From assembly GCF_025996515.1 (NCBI RefSeq), contig NZ_BLRH01000009.1:186001-250000 (forward strand): a DNA stretch of 64,000 nucleotides. Direction: 5' to 3'. The notes below the pieces were generated by a model that saw only the letters and a program-made list of their open reading frames with translations, did no database searches and was not told where the DNA came from. Source of the DNA: Rhizohabitans arisaemae (GTDB lineage Bacteria; Actinomycetota; Actinomycetes; Streptosporangiales; Streptosporangiaceae). The position numbers and the translations under genes were made by a program. Shown piece after piece: positions 54,703 through 62,707 of this stretch; the first letter of the stretch is position 1; each line of letters starts with the position of its first letter.

Positions 54703-55746
54703 GTGACCCACGTAGGCGAGCTCGTCGACGACATCGGCTCCGAGGAGATCGACCACAGCGTCGCCATGCCCTACCTCGGTCACATGCGGGTCGTCACGCG
54801 GACCGGAACGCTCACCCCGGAGCTGCTGCTGCGGAGCCGCCGGCACCCCCCGGCCGGAGGCTGGCGCCGGTTGGTCCACCGGCTCAGCGGCGGGCGGGTC
54901 CACCCCGGGGAGTCCAGCGCGGAGCTGTGGCGCAGGGAGTTGACCGGCCGGGCCCGTACCCCCGTGGCGGGCGGCCATCACCGTGTCGCCGTACTCAGCC
55001 TCAAAGGCGGCGTCGGCAAGACCACCACCACCGTCGGGCTCGGCTCGACCCTCGCCGGGATCCGCGGCGACCGGGTCATCGCGGTCGACGCCAACCCCGA
55101 CCACGGCACGCTCTCCGACAAGCTGCGGCTGGAGACCCCGGCTACCGTCCGGGACCTGCTCGCGGAGCTGGTCGGGATGGACAGCCCCCGGTACGCAGAC
55201 GTCCGCGCCTACACCTCGCAGTCGGCGTCGAGCCGACTGGAGATCCTCGCCTCGTCGCGGGATCCGTCGCTGTCGGAGACCTTCAGCGCGGAGGACTACC
55301 TCACGGTCTCCACGTTGCTTGAGCACTTCTACTCGATCTGCATCACCGACTGCGGCACCGGGCTGCTGCACTCGGCGATGTCGGCGATCCTCGGCGCCGC
55401 GGACCAGATCGTGCTGGTCACCACGCCGTCGGTGGCCGCGGCGCGCTCCGCGGGGGCGACGCTGGACTGGCTTGAGGCCCACGGTCACGCCCGGCTCGCG
55501 CACGCGGCGACGGTGGTGCTCTCCGGGGTCCACCCCAAGAGCAAGTCGACGGTTGATCTCGCCGCACTCCGGAACTACTTCGACGAACGCTGCCAAGCGG
55601 TGGTGAGCATCCCCTTCGATCCGCATCTGGAGGAAGACGCGGAAATCGAACTCGACCAGCTCGGCGAGGAAACCCGGAACGCCTACCTCACCCTGGCGGC
55701 CATCGTGGGCGACGGCTTCAGCCGCCCCCGTCTCCGCAAAGTTTGA
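54703..55746 (+). CDS. ParA/MinD-like P-loop ATPase
   Basis: 347 residues from GTG 54703 with GGAGG five bases upstream. After about 85 residues of a variable N-terminal region, the deviant Walker A of the ParA/MinD class appears (AVLSLKGGVGKTTTTVGLGS), then VIAVDANPDHGTLSDKL, CITDCGTGLLHSAM and IVLVTTPSVAAARSAGATLDWL. In actinomycetes these ATPases serve ESX/type VII secretion, polar growth or cell-surface positioning; no ESX genes are in the window. It is followed after 32 bases by a VOC gene on the same strand. Family secure, role unknown. Confidence 0.88.
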   Translation: MTHVGELVDDIGSEEIDHSVAMPYLGHMRVVTRTGTLTPELLLRSRRHPPAGGWRRLVHRLSGGRVHPGESSAELWRRELTGRARTPVAGGHHRVAVLSLKGGVGKTTTTVGLGSTLAGIRGDRVIAVDANPDHGTLSDKLRLETPATVRDLLAELVGMDSPRYADVRAYTSQSASSRLEILASSRDPSLSETFSAEDYLTVSTLLEHFYSICITDCGTGLLHSAMSAILGAADQIVLVTTPSVAAARSAGATLDWLEAHGHARLAHAATVVLSGVHPKSKSTVDLAALRNYFDERCQAVVSIPFDPHLEEDAEIELDQLGEETRNAYLTLAAIVGDGFSRPRLRKV

Positions 55747-55778
55747 GGTCGTCGCCCCTTTCCCGGCAGACTGATCGT

Positions 55779-56075
55779 GTGCGTCAGACGTTGACGGTGA
55801 TCTACACGGCTCGACTGGAGGAGTGCACGCTCTTCTACCGCGGGCTGGGGTTGGAGTTCGTCCGGGAACGGCATGGTTCCGGACCCGAGCACCATGCGGC
55901 CGTACTCCCCGACGGAACGGTGTTCGAGCTGTATCCGGCTGCGGACGGACGATCCACGGGCGCCCTGCGACTCGGATTCTCGCTGGACGCTCCACCCGAC
56001 GGATCGGCCCTCGAGCCGGGCCGCCAGGTCCTGCGCGACCCCGACGGGCGTGCCGTCGAGATCCACATCACCTGA
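55779..56075 (+). CDS. Short VOC-fold protein
   Basis: 98 residues from GTG 55779. The half-fold start LTVIYTARLEECTLFYRGLGLEFVRERH and end VLRDPDGRAVEIHIT fit the VOC superfamily at minimal length. A C-terminal Glu in VEIHI could be a metal ligand. Too short to assign an activity; possibly a binding protein or a dimeric enzyme. The gene lies 32 bases after the ParA-like gene. Confidence 0.75.
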   Translation: MRQTLTVIYTARLEECTLFYRGLGLEFVRERHGSGPEHHAAVLPDGTVFELYPAADGRSTGALRLGFSLDAPPDGSALEPGRQVLRDPDGRAVEIHIT

Positions 56076-56109
56076 CACACCGCTTCTCAGCGTCCGGTAC
56101 GGGCTGCGC

Positions 56110-56823
56110 CTACCGCACGGGTGCGGCGCCGACGGCCCGCATCGGCCGGGGATAGAGGTCGTGCAGGTTGAGCGGGGCGGGCGGCGGCAGAGGCACGGCC
56201 AGCTCGACCCGGTCGGCGCGGAAGGCGTCGAGCAGATACGCGACCAGCCGACGGGACGCCGACGGTGCCGCGTCGGCGAACTCGGCCGCCATACCCCCGT
56301 TGGCCATGAGCAGCAGCGTGAAATCGGCCTCGGTGAAGTCGGTGCGCAACCTGCCGCAGGCTTTGGCCCGCCGTATCAGTTCCGCCAAACCCGCTAGGGC
56401 ACGGTCCCGTATCCCCGAATCGATCATGTGGGGAAACGATTGAACGACCGCCCGGAAACCTCGATCCACGGCCTGCACGGCGCACACCTTCTCGATGACG
56501 CCGCAGAATCCCCGCCACGGGTCGGGATCGGCCAGCCCGTCGTCCACCGCCTGCACGCATGCCGCCAGCCGGTCGGCGAAGACCTCGGCCACCAGTGAGT
56601 CCTTGGTGGGGAAGCGACGGTAGAGCGTCGCGACGGCGACACCCGCGCGCCGGGCGATCAAGGCCGTCGGCACGTCGAGTCCCCGTTCCGCGAACAGTTC
56701 CCGGGCCGCTTCGACGATTCGGTTGCGGTTGTGCAGCGCGTCGGCACGCAACCCCGCCACGTCGCCGCGGGCGGCATCGGACTCCGGGCGCAAATGAAAG
56801 GTTCCGACGTTCATCTTTCTCAC
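56110..56823 (-). CDS. TetR/AcrR-family transcriptional regulator
   Basis: 237 residues. The HTH is textbook: NRIVEAARELFAERGLDVPTALIARRAGVAVATLYRRFPTKDSLVAEVF, followed by an all-helical ligand-binding domain and a Pro-rich tail. It faces away from the P450 gene across 570 bases and is the likely repressor of the P450-ferredoxin-NRPS set. Two near starts (ATG 56823 and ATG 56814) differ by three residues. Confidence 0.92.
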   Translation of the reverse strand: MRKMNVGTFHLRPESDAARGDVAGLRADALHNRNRIVEAARELFAERGLDVPTALIARRAGVAVATLYRRFPTKDSLVAEVFADRLAACVQAVDDGLADPDPWRGFCGVIEKVCAVQAVDRGFRAVVQSFPHMIDSGIRDRALAGLAELIRRAKACGRLRTDFTEADFTLLLMANGGMAAEFADAAPSASRRLVAYLLDAFRADRVELAVPLPPPAPLNLHDLYPRPMRAVGAAPVR

Positions 56824-57393
56824 TTCCGGTCGAATGGATGAGGTCCGCGATTTTCCATACTAACGTGGAAGCTGTCCGGAGAAGCGACTGCAATGGTATC
56901 CCGTCTGAGGGAAACCGTCGACGATCGGATTGCCTGTGAATTATCAGGACGTTAAGCAAGGCAGCAGTACGAATTTAAGGAAATGCGCCCACCCTCTACG
57001 AACGGTGGGGGCCACCGTATAGGTCCGCTAGGAGGGCGGGGTCCGGTACCCGACCCCAAGTCGGCGAGATCCTGGATTCGCGGCCACGCGAGCAGCACAA
57101 ACGGGGTGATCTGCCTGAGCAGACCGGGCAGCTTCGGCTGCCGACCGGGCTTCGTTTCCCCAAGGCCGTCGGCATCGCCTTCGTCGCAGAGACCGTCGAG
57201 ATCGGCGCGACAACCGACCGGCTGCGAAAGGCGATTAAGTGTTGGATTACTCGACGATCTTGCCCGATACATCAACACCCGCGTTCTCACGTCATCGAGC
57301 TCGCCTGATAACCATGGCATGAAGCCGTCGTGAACGCTCCAAGAATCACACTCAACACCACTCGGTACCCCTAACCAGTTCAGGAGACTTGAG
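56824..57393. promoter_or_regulatory. Divergent region between TetR and P450 genes
   Basis: 570 bases, AT-rich next to both genes, so promoters and a TetR operator are expected. No perfect palindrome of operator length was found by eye. Frames at 56983-57333 (+) and 56952-57722 (-) are open in the middle, without ribosome sites or firm family patterns; a decayed gene cannot be excluded. Confidence 0.4.
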
Positions 57394-58602
57394 ATGGCAG
57401 AAGTATCGCATTCCGAATACAACTTTCCGCTGGAAAGAACCTGTCCGTTCACACCGCCGCCCGAATACCGGAAGATCCGCGAAGAAGAGCCGATCACAAA
57501 GGTCGTATTGCCGAACGGCAACCGGGCCTGGGTCGTCACCAGGCACACGGACGTCCGCCAGGTGCTCAACGACCACCGGTTCAGCGCCGACCGAGAGCAT
57601 CCCGCATTCCCCCACCTGCTGGAGGGAGCCTTCGGCCGTGGCCCGGACGCCGAGAAGTCGATGATCTCGATGGACGGGCCGGAGCACACGACCGCCCGGC
57701 GTCTGGTGGTCGGCGAGTTCACGGTCCGGCGACTGGAGGGGCTGCGCCCGCGAATCCAGGCGATCGTCGACGAGTGCGTCGACGCGATTCTCGCCGGACC
57801 GAAACCCGTCGACCTCGTGCCCGCGCTGGCTCTGCCCGTACCGTCCCTGGTGATCTGTGAGCTGCTCGGGATCCCCTACGCCGATCACGATTTCTTCCAG
57901 CGAAACTCGGCGAAGATCCTCCTCCGGGGAGGGCCCCCGGAGGAACGCAGAGCCGCGTTCGACGCCCTCGGCCGGTACATGAACGAACTGATCGCGAAGA
58001 AGGAGGTCGACCCGGGAGACGACCTGCTCAGCCGGCAGATCGCCAAACGCCGCGAGAACGGTGTCCACCGGCGTCCGGCGCTGGCCGAACTGGGCTTCCT
58101 GCTGCTGGTCGCCGGACACGAGACCACCGCGAACATGATCTCACTCGGCACCGCCGGGCTCCTGAAACACCCCGATCAGCTGGCGGTGATCCTCGCGGAT
58201 CCGAGCAAGACCCCCGGCGCCGTCGAGGAACTGCTGCGGTTCTTCACCATCGTCGACACGGCCCAAGCGCGGCTGTGCGTCGAGGACGCCGAGATCGGCG
58301 GGGTCACCATCCGGGCGGGCGAGGGCGTGCTGGCGCTCGGCTACGCCGCCAACCGGGATCCCGAGGTGTTCGAGGATCCGGATTCACTGGACGTCGAACG
58401 CGGGGCACGCCATCACGTCGCCTTCGGCTTCGGGCCGCACCAGTGCCTCGGCCAGCATCTCGCCAGGATGGAGCTTCAGATCGTCTTCGACACCCTGTTC
58501 CGGCGGATCCCCACACTGCGGCTAGCGGTAAGGATCGAGGACCTGCCCACCAAAAACGACGCCGCGGTTTTCGGACTGCACCGGCTTCCGGTGACCTGGT
58601 GA
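57394..58602 (+). CDS. Cytochrome P450
   Basis: 402 residues, ATG 57394 with AGGAG eight bases upstream. P450 motifs: I-helix LLLVAGHETTANM, ExxR in EELLRFF, and heme-binding FGFGPHQCLGQHLAR with axial Cys. The length is standard for bacterial class I enzymes, which take electrons from a ferredoxin; that partner is the next gene seven bases on. Oxidation of an NRPS-bound or free metabolite is probable given the Cy-PCP-TE gene downstream. The substrate is not predictable. Confidence 0.96.
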   Translation: MAEVSHSEYNFPLERTCPFTPPPEYRKIREEEPITKVVLPNGNRAWVVTRHTDVRQVLNDHRFSADREHPAFPHLLEGAFGRGPDAEKSMISMDGPEHTTARRLVVGEFTVRRLEGLRPRIQAIVDECVDAILAGPKPVDLVPALALPVPSLVICELLGIPYADHDFFQRNSAKILLRGGPPEERRAAFDALGRYMNELIAKKEVDPGDDLLSRQIAKRRENGVHRRPALAELGFLLLVAGHETTANMISLGTAGLLKHPDQLAVILADPSKTPGAVEELLRFFTIVDTAQARLCVEDAEIGGVTIRAGEGVLALGYAANRDPEVFEDPDSLDVERGARHHVAFGFGPHQCLGQHLARMELQIVFDTLFRRIPTLRLAVRIEDLPTKNDAAVFGLHRLPVTW

Positions 58603-58609
58603 GGACGCG

Positions 58610-58804
58610 ATGAAGATCGTCGTGGATACCGGAAGGTGCGTCGGCGCCGGTCAGTGCGTCCTGACCGCCCCCAGCCTGTTCGACCAGGACGACACGGACG
58701 GCGTGGTCGTCGTCCGCGACCGCACCCCGAATGGTGCCGCCGCCGAATGGGCCCGCGAAGCCGTGCGTGTTTGCCCAAGCCGTGCGCTGTCACTCCACGA
58801 GTAA
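58610..58804 (+). CDS. [3Fe-4S]-type ferredoxin, P450 electron donor
   Basis: 64 residues: KIVVDTGRCVGAGQCVLTAP and REAVRVCPSRALSL give three Cys for a 3Fe-4S cluster (CxxxxxC...C), with the usual second Cys replaced by Gly/Ala context. Seven bases after the P450 stop, so co-translated. Typical of actinomycete P450 operons. Confidence 0.94.
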   Translation: MKIVVDTGRCVGAGQCVLTAPSLFDQDDTDGVVVVRDRTPNGAAAEWAREAVRVCPSRALSLHE

Positions 58805-59118
58805 ACATCTATGCGCCACCCGAATCCTGAATCAGGTTTCACATCCCTGAAAAGGATCTTGTGGTCCTGAAGCGTATCCGGCCACTAGATTCCCTCTCAT
58901 GGTGGACGAATCTCACCATTTCGCACAGGCTTCCTCCACTGGAGAGCCTCGACGAAGGGAGCCACTCCTTCAGGTTTGATCACGCGCCCGGTCGGCGCGA
59001 GCGAACAAGGGAAGTCGGGGGATTGCCACATGCGCACGAGACGGGACGACCATCCACAGGGTGAGGCCGGTACCGGGCCGGACCCGGCGAAGCCCGTACC
59101 GGCCGAACGAAGCGGCCG
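58805..59118. other. Intergenic region before the Cy-PCP-TE gene
   Basis: 314 bases with lower GC in the first half. Short repeats of TCCTGAA/ATCAGG type near 58826-58870 could form a small hairpin. The open frame at 58861-59064 has no ribosome site. A promoter for the NRPS gene may lie here, or it is read through from the P450 operon. Confidence 0.35.
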
Positions 59119-61869
59119 ATGACCGCGGGGACCGAGCCGATCGGATTCGATCGGGAGCAGGTCGCCGAACTGATCGCCGAGATGGAAGCCGCCGGAATCA
59201 GCCTCTGGGAGGACGCGGGGGAACTCCGATTCCACGCCCGCCGAGACGCCCTCACCCCGGAGCGCCGCGCCGCCCTCGCCGAGGCCAAACGGTTGATCCT
59301 GGCTCATCTCCGCGCGGGGTCCACGCTGTCGATCCGGCCCACCCCGGACGCGCGGTTCGAGCCGTTTCCGCTGACCGACGGCCAGCTCGCCTACCTGCTC
59401 GGACGGCACGACATGTTCGGGTACGGCGGCGCCGCGTGCCACACCTACCTGGAGGTTCGTCACGCCGACCTCCAGCCCGCGCGCGTCCAGGCGGCCTGGC
59501 GGACCCTGATCCGGCGCCACGACATGCTGCGCGCCGTGATTTATCCGGACGGACGCCAGCGGGTCCTCCCGGAGGCACCCGACTACGAGATCCCCGTCGT
59601 GGACCTGCGCGGGACCGGCCCCGCCGAGATCCAGGCGGCGATCGTCGGCGCAATCCGGGAGGAGATGACCCGCACCGTCTACCCGGCGGGGGCGTGGCCC
59701 CTCTTCGAGCTACGGATCACCCGTACCGACGACGGTGCTTTCCTTCACATATCGGTTGACCTGCTCATCGCCGACCTGACGAGCGTCCGGCTCCTCCTCG
59801 CCGAACTGCAACGGCTGTACGAGGATCCCGCCACCGAACCACCGCCTCCCCCGGTGACCTTCCGGGACTACGTGCTCGCGCTGCGCGCACAGCGGGAGAC
59901 CCCGAAGTACGACCGGGATCGAGACCACTGGCTGGCGCGTGTCGACCGGTTCCCGCTCCGGCCGGAGCTTCCCACCCTGGGAACGGACCAGGGATCCGAA
60001 GTCCGATTCCATCGCATTACGGGCGTGCTCCCGCGAGAGGAATGGGCCGCCTTGTGCCGTACCGCCGCTCGCCGAGGAGTCACGCCGTCGCAGACGGTGC
60101 TCGCCGCATACGCCGAGACAATCGGCCGTTGGAGTCGCCGCCCCGGGTTCACGCTCGCGCTGACGCTGCCCAACCGTCCGCTCCTTCATCCGGTTCATCC
60201 GGGAATCGAACTGGTGGTGGGGAACTTCACCACGTTCAACCTGCTCGTCGTGGACACCACCCCGGAGGCCACCTTCGAAACGCGGGCTCAGGCACTCGCG
60301 GACCGGCTCCGCGACGACCTGGAACGCCACGAATACACCGGCATCGAAGTGATCCGCGAGCTGACGCGGCGCCGGGGCCGGGACGCCGGGCTCATGCCGG
60401 TGGTTTTCACCGATGCGATCGGCCTCGAAGACGACCGGTGTGAGCCGACCCACGGGCTCGGCCAGCCACCCCAAGTGTGGATCGACTGTCAGGTACGGGA
60501 CCACCAGGGAGCCCTGCGGATCGACTGGGACGTTCGGGAAGGCGTGTTCCCAGCCGGGCTTGTCGACGACATGTTCCACGTGTTCACCACATTCCTCAGC
60601 GAACTCACCCAGGAAACCCCGTGGTCCGAGCACTCCCCCATGAACACCCCCGCAGGCCGGCCCTCCGACGATCCACCCCATGAGGACACCCCCACCGCCG
60701 AACCCTCCCCCGAACCCGTCGAAGAGGAGCCCCAGGACGAGCTCGAACGGCGACTCACCCGACTCTGGGCGGAGCTACTCGACCGACCACACGTCAGCCG
60801 AAACCAAGACTTCTTCGCTCTCGGCGGTGACTCCCTCCTCATCTGGCGGCTGGCCGGCCTCGTCCACGCCGAGTTCCACCAGACCCACGACCTGGACCAG
60901 GAGAGCCTCGTCCGCCGGCTCGTCCGCCGGCCGACGGTCGCCGCCCTCGCCTCCCACCTCCGGCAACCCAGCGCGCGAAGCTCAACCCGAACCCCCGTCC
61001 GATCCCTCACCCGCCTGGCCGACGGAGAAGGCGTCCCACGCGTCCTCATCCACGACGCCAGCGGCACGCTGACGCCGTACCGGGCACTCGTCCCCGCGCT
61101 GACCGGACCCATACTCGGATTCGAAATCGACGACGCCCTCCCCTACCTCGAACTGGACCCGACCCTCGCCGCGGAATCCGTCGCCGACTCCTACGCACGG
61201 CTCCTCCACGACGAACCCGGTGACCGCTTCCACCTCATCGGATACGGCATGGGCGGGCTCATCGCCACCGAACTCGCCCGCCGCCTCATCGAGACCGGGG
61301 CAACCGTCGAAAGCCTCACCGTCATCAGCAGCGCCCGACTCCCCTACCAGGTCGACGACGAACTACTGATCGAGTACGGCTTCGCGCAAACCGCCGGAGC
61401 AAACCCGACAGCGCTCGGCTATCCCGACGAACGCGACCTCGCGCTCACCCTCAGAGCCGTCCTCGCCGCCAGCCCCGGCATCATCGGCGGAGGCAGCCTC
61501 GCCCTCCTCAACACCGACGTAGGCCGACGCTTCAGCGACCTGGCCGGCTGGTCACAGCAGGAACGGCTGGCCTCCATCGCCCAAGCCGTCGGCAGGGCAC
61601 CCGAACAGATCGAACTTGACTACCGGGTCTTCCGGCAGAGCTTCAAAGCGGTCACCCGCTACGAGCCGGCACCCTACCCCGGCGACATCACCCTGCTCCG
61701 CCAGCACGGCACCACCAGCCCGATCCCCACCCTCCAAGACGACGCAGCCGCCTTCTGGCGAAGCCTCTGCCTCGGCCACCTCACGGTGATCGACATCCCC
61801 GGCAACCACTTCACCTGCCTCACCCCACCCCACGCCGAAACCATCGCCCGCCACCTCAACCACGTCTGA
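59119..61869 (+). CDS. NRPS protein: docking-Cy-PCP-TE-like, no adenylation domain, TE serine missing
   Basis: 916 residues. A TubC-like N-terminal docking domain (about 8-60: QVAELIAEMEAAGISLWEDAGEL), a cyclisation/heterocyclisation domain (about 70-510) with HISVDLLIADLTS (DxxxxDxxS near 212), a carrier domain with FALGGDSLLIW (about 568), and a C-terminal alpha/beta hydrolase (about 640-916). The hydrolase nucleophile elbow reads HLIGYGMGGLI, where thioesterases have GxSxG, so the serine is Gly; the terminal His (IPGNHFTCLTPP) remains. The docking domain implies an upstream NRPS partner. Cy domains form thiazoline or oxazoline from Cys, Ser or Thr, so an A domain in trans is required. Ser/Pro linker near 515-540. 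Confidence 0.88.
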   Translation: MTAGTEPIGFDREQVAELIAEMEAAGISLWEDAGELRFHARRDALTPERRAALAEAKRLILAHLRAGSTLSIRPTPDARFEPFPLTDGQLAYLLGRHDMFGYGGAACHTYLEVRHADLQPARVQAAWRTLIRRHDMLRAVIYPDGRQRVLPEAPDYEIPVVDLRGTGPAEIQAAIVGAIREEMTRTVYPAGAWPLFELRITRTDDGAFLHISVDLLIADLTSVRLLLAELQRLYEDPATEPPPPPVTFRDYVLALRAQRETPKYDRDRDHWLARVDRFPLRPELPTLGTDQGSEVRFHRITGVLPREEWAALCRTAARRGVTPSQTVLAAYAETIGRWSRRPGFTLALTLPNRPLLHPVHPGIELVVGNFTTFNLLVVDTTPEATFETRAQALADRLRDDLERHEYTGIEVIRELTRRRGRDAGLMPVVFTDAIGLEDDRCEPTHGLGQPPQVWIDCQVRDHQGALRIDWDVREGVFPAGLVDDMFHVFTTFLSELTQETPWSEHSPMNTPAGRPSDDPPHEDTPTAEPSPEPVEEEPQDELERRLTRLWAELLDRPHVSRNQDFFALGGDSLLIWRLAGLVHAEFHQTHDLDQESLVRRLVRRPTVAALASHLRQPSARSSTRTPVRSLTRLADGEGVPRVLIHDASGTLTPYRALVPALTGPILGFEIDDALPYLELDPTLAAESVADSYARLLHDEPGDRFHLIGYGMGGLIATELARRLIETGATVESLTVISSARLPYQVDDELLIEYGFAQTAGANPTALGYPDERDLALTLRAVLAASPGIIGGGSLALLNTDVGRRFSDLAGWSQQERLASIAQAVGRAPEQIELDYRVFRQSFKAVTRYEPAPYPGDITLLRQHGTTSPIPTLQDDAAAFWRSLCLGHLTVIDIPGNHFTCLTPPHAETIARHLNHV

Positions 61870-62707
61870 GCCGTTTCACCTGAATCCAGTACGGACCAGG
61901 TCGGCCTACCCTGGCTCCACGTAAATGCACGCGTGGCCATCACTGGGGCCCTCATCACGATGCCGCCCATCTACCCTCGTTGCCTTGGTCGCGGGACCAA
62001 GGGCGCTGATCAACACCCATCCCTGCAACAGCCTTACCAAAGCACCACCGAAACTTCTCCGGAGCCAAGCACGGTCGATCGTGAGTCACTTCGCCATTCG
62101 TACCTCCTACCGGACGACCTGTAGCTCCTTAGAAACATTCACCACGGAAGCACCAGTCCCCAGCGGGGACGAAACCGGTTCCCCAACGTATCCCAGACAG
62201 TTCAGGCCTAGGTCTCGTCAGCCACGCAGCTCATAGCAGGGTCAGCGCAACCGACGCTGGGGGCCTCCGTGCTACCAGGCACTAGCGACTGACCTGCGCT
62301 TACACACGCACACCCAACTACCACGCCGACCGAACAATCATCTGTTCTGGTCCCGTATCCGACATTTGCCCGAATAGCACACTTGGCTCCTCGACTCCAA
62401 CTATACTACCCTTCAATCCCATTTCATGCGCTTTATACATGCTTAGAATTCGGCCTCTAAATCTTGAGACCAGCCCCAAAGGCTGCATAGAGGAGGCCAC
62501 CGCCAGGGCCGACGCCTCCCAAATCTCTCCACAATAGAAAAGCACAACGACTCACCTAGCACAACGATTGGATCCACGGGATAATCACCCTGAGCCGCTA
62601 ATAGCCCCTCCACCGGTCCACAAACGCACAAGTGGCCGCCTCGCCAATCTGAGCGTAATCACAATAGATCAAACTACAACCCAAGATCCCCTATGAGGGA
62701 GAGGTCC
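61870..62707. other. Composition boundary region without a supported gene
   Basis: 838 bases. From about 62290 onward the sequence is visibly poorer in G+C than anything upstream in the window. Two overlapping minus-strand frames (62318-62545 and 62443-62631) could be one broken gene, but neither has a recognisable pattern or clear ribosome site. No tRNA, integrase or att-like repeat was seen. Confidence 0.4.

Noticed and set aside
56952-57722. 256-codon minus-strand ORF across the P450 promoter
   Set aside because: Its first part is antisense to the P450 gene and the remainder has no firm family pattern.
62318-62631. Two overlapping minus-strand frames that could be one frameshifted gene
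   Set aside because: Plausible amino-acid composition but no family pattern, start signal or neighbour support; left inside the gap entry.
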